DNA from: Bacteroidaceae bacterium
Lineage (GTDB): Bacteria > Bacteroidota > Bacteroidia > Bacteroidales > Bacteroidaceae
Direction: 5' to 3'
Length of the DNA: 64,000 nucleotides
Assembly (NCBI GenBank): GCA_017534535.1
Contig: JAFXVZ010000019.1
Location: 1 to 64,000 of the forward strand
Below the pieces are notes generated by a model, which was not told the origin of the DNA, ran no database searches, and saw nothing but the letters and a program-made list of their open reading frames with translations. Shown here piece after piece: positions 43,547 through 52,233 of the stretch (positions within the stretch are counted from its first letter, which is position 1; every line of letters starts with the position of its first letter). A program made the translations under genes and the position numbers.

Positions 43547-44991
43547 TACTTTATAAGTTCTTGCACATACTTTTTATCAAGCCAAACAAATTGCGGCAAC
43601 ATCTTTAGCCCATTTATCTCAAGAGTCTTGTATTTATCTAAAGATTTGGAAGCACCACCTCTAATAAACACTTTGTGTGTAGATAGCTTTGGGAAGTTGG
43701 GTGATTCCATGAAAGATCCAGACTTATTAACCCTTACGGTTCCATCTTTCTTTGTTTTTCTCTCTATCTTAAGCTTCTTGTTTGTAATAAGGTCACGCAC
43801 GTAATCCCAAGTCTTCTTTACATTATCCATTATAAACTTCTCGTCAAAGAAGACTCTCTTGAAACCTTCAAAAACAACATCATTGCCAACATGTTTATAA
43901 ATGATTAGAAGGAAATGATGTCCTGCAAAATAATCATAGATTGCAGATTCTTCAAATTCTGTTTCTTTTGTCCAATCAACAAGATTTGGCAAAAAGAGTT
44001 TCATATCTTCCTTCCCTTTGCCATCTGACAACAAAGGTACACTTTTAGCAATGATGCCTATCTTAGCGAAGTCCTCAATATCATTCAATTTCGAAACATG
44101 CCCTCCAAACATCTTAACTACGGCACTTTCAGCAAAGTTTTTCACATCAAGCTTAATGTCAACTTTCAGTTCTTTGGCTATTTGTTTAAACGTTTTGCCC
44201 TTATACTTTAGAGTCATTAATTGGCATTTTGTGTCTATGTCGGTATATTTACTGATGGCTTCACCAAGTTTCTCAAAATGTTTCTTCGAGAAATATTGAT
44301 CTGAAATAACAGTAGCATAAGCACGTTTCAAACGGAAACGAGGATTATTGGGGAATTTGGGTGCAGTATCTATCAGCATTAACTGGCCACGCAATTCATG
44401 AGAAAGGCGTGGGTACTGTTCTTCTCGTTTATTTTGGGAATGGTATTCACGATGAATCATAATCAGAAAATCACGAACCAATAGCCAGTCCTGCCTCAAC
44501 AACAGTTTGTCATCATCACTAAACTCGTAAAATTGGAATCCAAGAATAGGGAAATCCTTATACCCTTCAAGCTTCACCGTTACGGGCGACTTATACCAAT
44601 AATAGACCCAAAGCATATGCGCCAACTTATGCCAAAAGTTGGAGGTCTCAAACTCCTCATTCACAATGACAGGAATTGAGACAGCTGTTATGCTAACAGG
44701 CTCCTTACACTCATAGACATAGGGGGAGTCTTTCTTCTTCGGTTCAATCATACCGGTAGTTTTCAACTCCGTCAAGACGCCATCCACAAGAATGTCAGGA
44801 TCCTGCCTGCTGTCCTTTTTACAACCAAGAACCGACACCTCAATGATATCGCCAGCAATTCCTTTTACCTTGTCGCGACCTTCGTGGTGTGCAAACAATT
44901 GTTCGGCATCTACTTGCAACAACGTTTTGCCTATAGTAGCAGTAAGCAGACGTTCGACCTGCTCCCTTGTGAATATTCTGCTTGAATCCAT
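43546..44991 (-). CDS. Type II endonuclease, MutH/Sau3AI-like
   Basis: The 481-residue protein carries the MutH/Sau3AI signature near the N-terminus: GIAGDIIEVSVLG, then DSRQDPDI and VDGVLTELKTTG, giving the D64/D66 and E75-x-K77 metal site. The length is about that of Sau3AI, which has two related halves and cleaves GATC. The neighbouring enzyme is a cytosine-5 methyltransferase, matching a Sau3AI-type pair. GATC as target is an inference from family; the C-terminal half was not assigned motif by motif. Confidence 0.85.
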   Translation of the reverse strand: MDSSRIFTREQVERLLTATIGKTLLQVDAEQLFAHHEGRDKVKGIAGDIIEVSVLGCKKDSRQDPDILVDGVLTELKTTGMIEPKKKDSPYVYECKEPVSITAVSIPVIVNEEFETSNFWHKLAHMLWVYYWYKSPVTVKLEGYKDFPILGFQFYEFSDDDKLLLRQDWLLVRDFLIMIHREYHSQNKREEQYPRLSHELRGQLMLIDTAPKFPNNPRFRLKRAYATVISDQYFSKKHFEKLGEAISKYTDIDTKCQLMTLKYKGKTFKQIAKELKVDIKLDVKNFAESAVVKMFGGHVSKLNDIEDFAKIGIIAKSVPLLSDGKGKEDMKLFLPNLVDWTKETEFEESAIYDYFAGHHFLLIIYKHVGNDVVFEGFKRVFFDEKFIMDNVKKTWDYVRDLITNKKLKIERKTKKDGTVRVNKSGSFMESPNFPKLSTHKVFIRGGASKSLDKYKTLEINGLKMLPQFVWLDKKYVQELIK

Positions 44992-44998
44992 CTCGTTT

Positions 44999-45259
44999 TC
45001 ATTTATTTACGATTTCATAACTCCTTTTCCTACCTCTATTTGTTGCCTTAGTATAAATATCTCCCTTGCGGATTTCGCAAACTGCATTGCGATACACTTT
45101 GGGGGCATCACCGCATTTACTGAAATAGTTGTTCAGAGACTTCTGGGAAATCAGCAATTCCTCTGAAGAATGCAAATCATAAAGTGCTGCTGGGGAACCA
45201 AAGAATTCATATTCATTGGTAGCTAAGATATGAAGTTGAATGATGCTTCTACTCGCCAT
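44999..45259 (-). CDS. Small protein leading the restriction-modification operon
   Basis: The protein has 86 residues from the ATG at 45259; an upstream in-frame start adds a hydrophobic stretch that looks like leader. The sequence SPAALYDLHSSEELLISQKS, then LNNYFSKCG, reads like a small DNA-binding helix-turn-helix, but no known controller family is evident. It ends 7 bases before the endonuclease gene. A role as a regulator is a guess. Confidence 0.55.
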   Translation of the reverse strand: MASRSIIQLHILATNEYEFFGSPAALYDLHSSEELLISQKSLNNYFSKCGDAPKVYRNAVCEIRKGDIYTKATNRGRKRSYEIVNK

Positions 45260-45503
45260 AATTATAGTTTTTTTATCAAAACAATTACAAAGAAAAGAAA
45301 ATATGACTTGTTTTAAAAACAAACCAAAAACCTTAACAGAAAATATGGACGGACTTAAAATCGAATAATATTTGTTAAAATCATATTATAAAAAAGTAAG
45401 ACTTCCTTTGGAGGCTTTGCGCCTTCAGCCGCTTGGCAAACCACCGCAGTATTTTTCATGATATTACGGCTTCGCCTAAATCAAGTGTCAAGTTTTAGAA
45501 AAA

Positions 45504-45607
45504 TGTCAACGGTATCAGGAACGCTGTCAACTATGTCAGGAAGACTGTCAACCTATCCAGTAAAATGGCTGTCAACCACATTAGGTAATAAGCAAAAAAC
45601 CGTCAAC
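45504..45607 (+). repeat. Degenerate TGTCAAC repeats
   Basis: TGTCAAC recurs at 45504, 45525, 45546 and 45570, with CGTCAAC at 45601 (spacings 21, 21, 24, 31), in the 1.38-kb gap between the restriction genes and the alkylation-repair cluster. The first four spacings keep one reading frame, so the repeat may derive from a short repetitive peptide-coding sequence. Confidence 0.5.
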
Positions 45608-45799
45608 CGAAATTAGGAAAAGACATCTGCATAATTTAACATAATATAGGAATAAAAAAGGCTTCGAAGTTTGCTCAATTCATAGGAAATGAATTGCGGT
45701 AATAAAAAAAACAATAGAAAATTTCAAAAACCACCTACATAACTACACTGATTTCATGTAAATATCATATTTTCAGTATAATATCACCTCTCCAATAAA

Positions 45800-46139
45800 C
45801 ATGTAAACTACACTGAAACTACACTGAAACTACATAGCTACTACAAGCGTTACTTGCTTCGTCCTCACGAGTATGATGCTTATATCAAGCCGATTCTCTA
45901 CTTATGGAATACTGCAAAATTCTCGAGAGAATTTTGTCATCAGCTACGTTATCGCAGGCCTTTTACTATAAGTAAACGATTAAATTCTCTCGAGAATTTT
46001 CAAGGTTACTTATAACTTCAAACCCTGTAACAAATTGGGAAACATCGCTTTGGTTGAGGATGAACAGTGGTTTACATACCGCATCAATACTGGATGCGAT
46101 CAGGCTTATGCCTATATATGTAGGTGTAGTGTAGGTTGA
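45800..46139 (+). pseudogene. Possible decayed coding remnant
   Basis: Two plus-strand open stretches in different frames (45800-46014 and about 46016-46139) read as protein-like sequence (YKRYLLRPHEYDAYIKPILY and VEDEQWFTYRINTGCDQAYA) without start codons. They could be pieces of a broken gene. I cannot name the parent. Confidence 0.25.
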
Positions 46140-46167
46140 GTGTAGTTATAATGTAGTTTCAGTGTAG
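45819..46167. repeat. Inverted-repeat-flanked unit (MITE-like candidate)
   Basis: A perfect 17-base inverted repeat, CTACACTGAAACTACAT (45819-45835) and its complement (46151-46167), encloses 315 bases. Inside, a second exact inverted pair lies at 45917-45934 and 45982-45999 (AAATTCTCGAGAGAATTT and its complement), each also a hairpin. No transposase is present. Whether it is a miniature element or chance decay is open. Confidence 0.4.
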
Positions 46168-46547
46168 GTAGCTGTTTTTGCAGGATGTTAATTTACAATA
46201 ACTTATGACGATTTGTGTAGTTATGTAGGTAGTTTTCACTTTTTTGCATAAAAAAATTGGAGCATTCCAACATCCACACAACTGAGATTAATGCCGACGT
46301 GGTGATGGATAGCAAAGTTGATGAATAATCATTCACTTGCGAAAGTTTAATGTATTCATATATTAATATATAAATAAAGAAATTGGTCACCCACTTCCTT
46401 ACCGCGCGAAAGAGAAAATCAAAAATGCTAATGTAAGATTGCTCGATAATGCAATGTGCACCTCCGATTGCAATTACTTGAAGCGAATGGCTTGATTGCT
46501 TGAAGCGAATAGATGTATCTAAAATCATGGCACGTGTTTAGATTGAG

Positions 46548-46608
46548 AAGTCGCTTCGCGACTTTGAGAAATCGATAACGCGATTATGAGAAACTTGCTG
46601 TGCAAGTT
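46548..46608. repeat. Three consecutive small hairpins with GAGA spacers
   Basis: AAGTCGC/GCGACTT (46548-46564), AATCG/CGATT (46570-46585) and AACTTGC/GCAAGTT (46592-46608) are separated by TGAGA motifs. The stems differ in sequence while the spacer is constant, so the repeat unit is structural. It lies 30 bases downstream of the AlkZ-like gene end and may shape its transcript end. The rest of 46168-46547 shows no gene. Confidence 0.55.
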
Positions 46609-46638
46609 ATGAGAAGCTTTTTATTTGATTTGTTTAAA

Positions 46639-47322
46639 CTACTTTATCAACCTCATAATCTGCTTGTTGTTGGCTTGTGGCAAAAGGGACTTGAAATGAT
46701 GGAAGAGTCTGTCAAAGGACTCTTGAGGGGTTCTGGGGCATCTACAAGCCTCACGACCCAACAATTGTTCAGGTGTGGTGAGCAGAGACCAACCCCAACC
46801 ATACTCATGACCATGCTTATCGGTGGGATAGACAAAGTCCTCCGTTACAATGCGACAAGCCATCTGCAAGCGTGTGACATAGCCATCGAACTTACCACGC
46901 ATATTGGGACCCGTGAAGCCACAAGCAGCACGAAGCTCACGGGTAATCATACTGCCTTCCTCATGCAAAGTCAACAGAATGGCTTCCTCGATGGAGCCCT
47001 CTTGAGGAGCAGGATGAACACTGCGACGATAGTTGCAGAAATCTGGCCACCACTCCATACTGATGAAGCCTGCCTTGCCTGCAAAGAACTTGCCATACAC
47101 GCAGTTGCCATCCGTCACAATGGGTCCTTTCCACTTCCACAAAGGCCAATCCCATCCACCATCTGGAAGCATCACATAGCGACAATCGTCATCTACCACT
47201 GCCTCAGCAGAATAGCCCCATATCCCACTATCCAACAAAGGCAGAAATCCTACTTGCTGGATAAATTCCATCAACTCGCTACAGGAGCCAATGCGGGGAG
47301 AAGGAGAATTTATAGTCGTCAT
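46639..47322 (-). CDS. AlkZ-related winged-helix protein
   Basis: The 227-residue protein is commonly annotated AlkZ-related. It has a Trp-rich N-terminal half (WDWPLWKWKG, then FFAGKAGFISMEWWPDF) followed by a winged-helix-like part (EEAILLTLHEEGSMITRELR, then FDGYVTRLQM). AlkZ proteins are DNA glycosylases acting on crosslinks or alkylated bases, but this relative is much shorter than full AlkZ, so glycosylase activity is uncertain. It is divergent from alkD, sharing a 60-base promoter region, which supports a link to alkylation repair. Confidence 0.65.
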   Translation of the reverse strand: MTTINSPSPRIGSCSELMEFIQQVGFLPLLDSGIWGYSAEAVVDDDCRYVMLPDGGWDWPLWKWKGPIVTDGNCVYGKFFAGKAGFISMEWWPDFCNYRRSVHPAPQEGSIEEAILLTLHEEGSMITRELRAACGFTGPNMRGKFDGYVTRLQMACRIVTEDFVYPTDKHGHEYGWGWSLLTTPEQLLGREACRCPRTPQESFDRLFHHFKSLLPQANNKQIMRLIK

Positions 47323-47348
47323 CTTTTCAGTATTCTGTTAGTTTAGAG

Positions 47349-47388
47349 CAAAGATATGAAATAAATCTCAAAATATTGTGTAAATTTG
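47349..47388. promoter_or_regulatory. Divergent promoter region of AlkZ-like gene and alkD
   Basis: A minus-strand TATCTTTG (47349-47356) and a plus-strand TAAATTTG (47381-47388) are perfect -7 boxes facing away from each other. The plus box overlaps an in-frame TTG that could be mistaken for the alkD start. No clear -33 boxes were found. Confidence 0.5.
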
Positions 47389-47406
47389 AGGTCAAAAATA
47401 GAAAGT

Positions 47407-48189
47407 ATGGGGAAGAAAGGGTATAATTTGGTGACGGATCAGGAAATCATCGCATATATGGAGTCACTTCAAAACGAGGAACAACGGAAGGTGCTGATGG
47501 GGTTCTTCAAGACGGGACCAGGTGAGTATGGTGAGGGCGATGAGTTTCTGGGACTGAAGGTGCCACAAACTCGCGAGGTGGTGAAGGCGGTGATGAAAGA
47601 CCTGCCGTTGCACGAGATACCTACACTGCTGATGAACCATTGGCATGAGGTGAGGCTTTGCGGTCTATTGCTTTTGGTGGACAGGTTTGAGAAGATGGCC
47701 ACCAAGCGATTAGAGAACGATGAAAAGGCTATGAAAGGTCGTGATGAGATTCTGACTATGTATCTGCAATACGCCAAACAAGCCAATAACTGGGACTTGG
47801 TGGACCTGTCTGTTCCCAAGATTCTTGGTCATTGGCTATTGTTACCCTCTTTCCTCGGTGACAAGGATTATAAGATGCAAGTGGTTGATGAACTGGCACA
47901 TAGCGACAATCTCTGGAAGCAACGTATGAGTATGGTGTGCACATGGAAGACTTCACAAATGGGTGATCCATCATGGTGCCTGAGATATGCCGAGATGCAT
48001 CTGCACCATCCACACGACCTGATGCACAAGGCAGTAGGATGGATGCTTAGAGAGATGGGTAAGCGAGTATCGATGGACTTGCTTCGTGATTTCCTGCACC
48101 AACATGCCCACGAAATGCCACGAACTACCCTTCGTTATGCCATAGAAAAGATGTCGGAAACAGAAAGGAAACATTGGATGAGCACATAG
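47407..48189 (+). CDS. alkD: DNA alkylation repair protein (AlkD-like glycosylase)
   Basis: The 260-residue HEAT-like repeat protein has AlkD family motifs, including LKVPQTREVVKAVMKDL near residue 50 and AKQANNWDLVDLSVPKILG with the Trp/Asp pair characteristic of the family. AlkD excises cationic alkylated bases. I start at the ATG at 47407 because the earlier in-frame TTG overlaps the -7 box. The alkyltransferase gene begins 3 bases after its stop, so the two are co-translated. Confidence 0.88.
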   Translation: MGKKGYNLVTDQEIIAYMESLQNEEQRKVLMGFFKTGPGEYGEGDEFLGLKVPQTREVVKAVMKDLPLHEIPTLLMNHWHEVRLCGLLLLVDRFEKMATKRLENDEKAMKGRDEILTMYLQYAKQANNWDLVDLSVPKILGHWLLLPSFLGDKDYKMQVVDELAHSDNLWKQRMSMVCTWKTSQMGDPSWCLRYAEMHLHHPHDLMHKAVGWMLREMGKRVSMDLLRDFLHQHAHEMPRTTLRYAIEKMSETERKHWMST

Positions 48190-48192
48190 CCT

Positions 48193-48528
48193 ATGAAAGA
48201 CTACTTAGACAAAATGACACCAGAGCAGGCACGGGCTTTTCGTGACGATGTGCTGAATATCGTGAGCCAAATACCCCGTGGTAGCGTGACAACCTACGGA
48301 ATTATCGCCGCATTAGCAGGTTGGCCAAGTCATGCTCGCATGGTAGGTAGGACACTGCACTATACACCGGGAGCAGAGAAAGTACCTTGTCATCGTGTGG
48401 TCAATAAGGAAGGGCGTACAGCTCCTGGATGGAGTCAACATCGTGCTTTACTGGAAGCTGAGGGTGTAAGTTTCCGTTCAAACGGCTATGTGGATATGGC
48501 TAAACACCTGTGGGTGCCACCCGTCTGA
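48193..48528 (+). CDS. Small MGMT/Ogt-fold alkyltransferase with active-site Cys
   Basis: The 111-residue protein consists of the O6-alkylguanine-DNA alkyltransferase C-terminal domain: PRGSVTTYGIIAALAGWP, then HARMVGRTL and PCHRVVNKEG. The Cys of PCHRV is present, whereas alkyltransferase-like (Atl) proteins of this size carry Trp or another residue there, so direct methyl transfer is possible. It lacks the usual N-terminal domain of Ogt/Ada. It follows alkD at 3 bases. Confidence 0.85.
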   Translation: MKDYLDKMTPEQARAFRDDVLNIVSQIPRGSVTTYGIIAALAGWPSHARMVGRTLHYTPGAEKVPCHRVVNKEGRTAPGWSQHRALLEAEGVSFRSNGYVDMAKHLWVPPV

Positions 48529-48543
48529 TAGTCCTGTATTCCT

Positions 48544-49407
48544 TTATACATTCCCCAAATAGACATACTGAATGCCCTCTTCCTCTGCCACTTGCTTGGC
48601 AGCTTTCAGCGTTTGAAGAGGAGTAGGAGAAATATCCATCATTTTATAACGAGGGAAGAAACGGCTGAAATGCAAGGGGTTGTCGGCAAGGTTGTTATCC
48701 ACCATCCAACGACACATCTGCCGAATCATATCCAAATCGTCATTGACACCAGGAATGACAAGGTTGGTGATTTCCACCCAAACACCAGCATCTCGCATCG
48801 CCAAGATGGTGTCGAGTACGGGTTGCAGATGGCCACCACTGATGCGTCTGTAGATATCATCGCTGAAGGATTTGAGGTCTATGTTGGCAGCATCGAGGTA
48901 AGGGAGTAAGTCGTTTAGTGGCTCCTGACAGACATAGCCAGCAGAGACAAGGATATTCCAAAGTCCTGCTTCATGCGCCAAACGCGCACAATCCGTGATG
49001 TATTCTAAATAGGTAAGTGGCTCAGTATAAGTATAGGCGATGCCTGGACAATGGTGCTTCTGGCAGAGCCTTACCACTTCCTCGGGAGAAAGTTCATAGT
49101 GCGGCACATCAGACAGCGAGACCTGTGAGATGTCGTGATTCTGGCAATTCAGACAGCGGAAATTGCAACCTGTACAAGCAAGGGACAAGCATTGAGTGCC
49201 AGGGTGGAAATGATAAAGAGGCTTCTTCTCAATGGGGTCGATAGCCAAAGCACAGGGCTTGCCATAGACCTCGCTGACCAACAGACCTCCATCATTGCGA
49301 CGGCTTCGGCAAATGCCTGTCTTGCCCTCGGCAATATGACAATGATGAGGGCAGAGCTGGCACTCTACCCTCTTATCTTCCAATGTCTTATAATACTTAC
49401 ACTCCAT
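48544..49407 (-). CDS. amrS: AmmeMemoRadiSam radical SAM enzyme AmrS
   Basis: The protein has 287 residues from the ATG at 49407. The radical SAM cluster motif is CNFRCLNC, and an N-terminal CQLCPHHC, then GICRSR, carries extra cysteines as in PflA-like AmrS proteins. It is the radical SAM member of the AmmeMemoRadiSam trio; the next gene upstream encodes the other two members fused. The reaction is not established for the family as far as I know. Confidence 0.88.
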   Translation of the reverse strand: MECKYYKTLEDKRVECQLCPHHCHIAEGKTGICRSRRNDGGLLVSEVYGKPCALAIDPIEKKPLYHFHPGTQCLSLACTGCNFRCLNCQNHDISQVSLSDVPHYELSPEEVVRLCQKHHCPGIAYTYTEPLTYLEYITDCARLAHEAGLWNILVSAGYVCQEPLNDLLPYLDAANIDLKSFSDDIYRRISGGHLQPVLDTILAMRDAGVWVEITNLVIPGVNDDLDMIRQMCRWMVDNNLADNPLHFSRFFPRYKMMDISPTPLQTLKAAKQVAEEEGIQYVYLGNV

Positions 49408-49408
49408 T

Positions 49409-49470
49409 ATCAATTGTCAATCGTCAATCGTCAATTGTCAATTATCAATTGTCAATCGTCAATTGTCATT
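49409..49470. repeat. Tandem CAATTGTCAAT-type repeats
   Basis: The gap between the two AmmeMemoRadiSam genes consists of repeated TCAATTGTCAAT / TCAATCGTCAAT units of about 7-10 bases. It leaves no room for a promoter of normal form, so the downstream gene is probably read through. Confidence 0.7.
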
Positions 49471-50950
49471 AAAACACGATTGCTTCATATACATAAAGCT
49501 CGGCATCCTTCCAGCCATCCCAACCCAATCTGGCTTTGTCCTGCGAGCAATGACTCACAAACTCCTCTTTAGTCCAATTCACCTCATCAGCCACCTGGGG
49601 CAAGTAGGTGCCACTACGGTGACCTTTGCGGATATAGATGCCGTGACGATGCAACTCAAACTCATCCAAACTCTGGATGCGACGCATTGGAGTAAGCACA
49701 GAAATCTCTATCTTAATGTCATCCAACTCATTTCTGCTAAGAGGCGAGAATCGTGGGTCGTGGAAAGCAGCTGAACGAGCCATCTCTTTCACAACCTCAT
49801 ACAACGGATAATCTTCACCAAAATGACCTATGCAACCACGCAAACGACCGTTCTTGTAGAGTGAGACAAAGGCTCCGCATTTTTGGTTAAGCGTTAAGCG
49901 TTGAGTGGTGATCGTTGAAGGTTTACCATTGAGTATTTGAGAAATGGGGTTGCTCTCCAATACATCTTTGATGCTCTGAAGGGCAATCTCTTTCAGTAAC
50001 TTTTTATCTTCATCAGAGAGTGCGAAGCTTACATTGTCATGGCGAAGGAAGGCAAATGAATGATAGCCCACCACACGTGAATGGTCGTGATTATCAATGT
50101 CACCCGAATTCTGATACATCAGGTGCTTCACCTCGCAATGGCCATCCAGCATTAGCATCAATGTGATGATGGGGAACTCGCCACAGGCACTTGTCGCCAG
50201 ATTCTTCTTCTTCAGTTTGGCATTCGCCTCAAGGACTTTGATGAACTCCTCCACTTCACCCGTTTCAATGGCTTTTCCCGTCAGGGAATCCACCTCATTA
50301 GCATCCTCATAGGAGGGATAGTGAGAGAAATCGCTACTGATAATAAAGAGGTTATCATCGGTGAAATAAGGCTTCAACGCCTCTGCCATCCGCTTTAGCT
50401 TCAGGAAATTATTGGTGGAAATGATGATGGGAACAATGGGAGGAACCTCGCCAAATTTCCTCTGTAGGAAAGGCAATTGCACCTCCAGGCAATGCTCACG
50501 GTCATGGGCTTTTGGGAGGTAAGAGAATACACCACCCTTGGTAAGTTCCTTTGCCATCTCTTTATCCACCTTCACATAGCCCAAAGGTGTGGCGTAATAG
50601 TCGGCCTCCGTATTCACTGAAGCCCCATCGAGCCATTCCTGATGACTAGGTCCCAGCAGGAAAATCCGCTTGTAGGTCTTATTGGCATCCAGCGTCATAT
50701 AGGCAGATGCTGCTACATTGCCAGAGAAATAATAGCCTGCATGGGGCACGATAAGTGCTGCAACATTCTGATACTGAGCACATCCTTGATGCAACTTCAA
50801 GAATCCGTCCACCTCCTGCTTCAGCGAATCTGCATTCCCTGTGTAGAAGTGGTTGGCCTGCGTGGCAGGTCTTACCACAGGCTCTTTTGAAAGTCCGTTA
50901 AACAAGTTCATCATCATAACAATTACTAAGATTATCCTCACGCCTTTCAT
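49469..50950 (-). CDS. AmmeMemoRadiSam protein: Memo-AMMECR1 fusion, exported
   Basis: The protein has 493 residues. A likely signal peptide or anchor (1-21) is followed by a MEMO domain (LIVPHAGYYFSGNVAASAY, then FLLGPSHQ and IISSDFSHY, the metal-site region). A C-terminal AMMECR1 domain follows, with the signature LRGCIGHF and RSAAFHDPRFSPLSRNEL. AmrB and AmrA are usually separate proteins; here they are one chain. The signal peptide contrasts with the cytosolic radical SAM partner encoded downstream. It starts 5 bases after the histidine phosphatase stop. Confidence 0.88.
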   Translation of the reverse strand: MKGVRIILVIVMMMNLFNGLSKEPVVRPATQANHFYTGNADSLKQEVDGFLKLHQGCAQYQNVAALIVPHAGYYFSGNVAASAYMTLDANKTYKRIFLLGPSHQEWLDGASVNTEADYYATPLGYVKVDKEMAKELTKGGVFSYLPKAHDREHCLEVQLPFLQRKFGEVPPIVPIIISTNNFLKLKRMAEALKPYFTDDNLFIISSDFSHYPSYEDANEVDSLTGKAIETGEVEEFIKVLEANAKLKKKNLATSACGEFPIITLMLMLDGHCEVKHLMYQNSGDIDNHDHSRVVGYHSFAFLRHDNVSFALSDEDKKLLKEIALQSIKDVLESNPISQILNGKPSTITTQRLTLNQKCGAFVSLYKNGRLRGCIGHFGEDYPLYEVVKEMARSAAFHDPRFSPLSRNELDDIKIEISVLTPMRRIQSLDEFELHRHGIYIRKGHRSGTYLPQVADEVNWTKEEFVSHCSQDKARLGWDGWKDAELYVYEAIVF

Positions 50951-50955
50951 ATACC

Positions 50956-52233
50956 TTACTTATCCAGTATTCCCTGGAAGTAATTGCGCACGTCACTCCA
51001 CTTATAATAAGGGAACATATCTGTCTGAACAGGAATGTGAACCTCTTTTTCGCAATGCAGCACCTTCACGAGGATGTCATTGGGGTTCTTGTCGTTACGG
51101 AAGAACACCAGTTGCACATTAGCCGCCATAGGGGTGACCTTGTAGTTTGCCCACACCTTATATAGCTCGCGAGGGTCGCTGATGGCTACTCCAAAGTTCT
51201 CAATCTGCATCAGGGCACAGAGGTTGATGACATTGCCATCGTGGCCAAAACGCAGGGTAGCAGCCTCATCGCCAGTGGCGATGGCTTTGTCGGCACTCTC
51301 CACAATATTTTGCAACAAATGCTTGGCATTAGCAGCCACAATTCCATGACCATCAGCGTGGTTAGCTGCACCTACATAGAAGCTGAAGTTACCTATTTGC
51401 CAAAGGTCGAAGAGCTCCTGAGGTTGCCATAGGTCATAGAACGATACCTTGGTCTCGATATTCTGCATGCCTATGGTAATCTGATAGAGATCGTACATCA
51501 AAGTGCTGGGGTTTACCTTCTTCAACACAAAGTCGTTGTCAGTAAAGAGGATTGATATCAAACGATCCGGATGAATCATTGATTCCCTGAACTTGCGGTA
51601 TTCCTCCACCCAAGGACCATTGCGGGAGTCAGTAAACTTATTAGCCTCAGGAGTTTGGTAGTTCAGATAAGACATATACTTGGGACTTGCCTCATAGGCG
51701 ATGTGCAAAGTGGGATTTAGCTCTTTAAGCCTATCGCAAAACGCCACCATACTCATGGTGCATCGCAAAACCACAGTTGAACGAGCCGAGAGGTTGGCAT
51801 TATTCTTGAATACCTCAGGGAAGTTCTGGTACATACGCTCGGCAATGCCCCGATGCTGGCGAACACCCAAAGGACTCAAGTCGCCTCCATGACCATCAGC
51901 CTCAGCAAAGACTTGTTGCAAACGCTGAAGGACATCCTCGCCTAAAGACGTCAAGGCATGTTGCTCATGGGCTTCCTGAAGCAGGTTCAGGGCACGAGTA
52001 TAGTCTTCGTTAGAGATGAGATAGCGAGAGCCGTGACGACTGTAGTGACTGATGTAGAATGGTTTGTATCCCTTCGGGGCTTTGGTTTGAGCCTCAATCT
52101 GCGTGGGATAAACCAAATAGACACCACCTGCTTTTGCTGGATTGGCAGTGATCTCCTCTAAGGATGACTGTGCATAAACTCCTAAGCAAAGAAGAGATGC
52201 CAGCAATGTAGTTATTAATTTCTTGGTTTTCAT
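50956..52233 (-). CDS. Histidine-type acid phosphatase, secreted
   Basis: The 425-residue protein has a signal peptide (about 1-21, ending GVYAQ). The catalytic HYSRHGSRYL contains RHGxR, and RFGHDGNVINL supplies the C-terminal His-Asp pair of branch 2 histidine acid phosphatases (phytase and multiple inositol polyphosphate phosphatase type). It probably hydrolyses phosphate esters, such as inositol phosphates, in the periplasm. It overlaps the folK stop by ATGA. Confidence 0.87.
   Translation of the reverse strand: MKTKKLITTLLASLLCLGVYAQSSLEEITANPAKAGGVYLVYPTQIEAQTKAPKGYKPFYISHYSRHGSRYLISNEDYTRALNLLQEAHEQHALTSLGEDVLQRLQQVFAEADGHGGDLSPLGVRQHRGIAERMYQNFPEVFKNNANLSARSTVVLRCTMSMVAFCDRLKELNPTLHIAYEASPKYMSYLNYQTPEANKFTDSRNGPWVEEYRKFRESMIHPDRLISILFTDNDFVLKKVNPSTLMYDLYQITIGMQNIETKVSFYDLWQPQELFDLWQIGNFSFYVGAANHADGHGIVAANAKHLLQNIVESADKAIATGDEAATLRFGHDGNVINLCALMQIENFGVAISDPRELYKVWANYKVTPMAANVQLVFFRNDKNPNDILVKVLHCEKEVHIPVQTDMFPYYKWSDVRNYFQGILDK

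Noticed and set aside
45504-45607. CRISPR array
   Set aside because: The repeated unit is only 7 bases, spacings are irregular, and no cas gene is in the window.
46193-46528. 111-codon minus-strand gene
   Set aside because: Low-complexity, no start signal, and it covers decayed, repeat-rich DNA.
49409-49470. CRISPR-like array or regulatory iterons
   Set aside because: Simple short tandem repeats of CAATTG type without spacers; more likely slippage-derived intergenic sequence.
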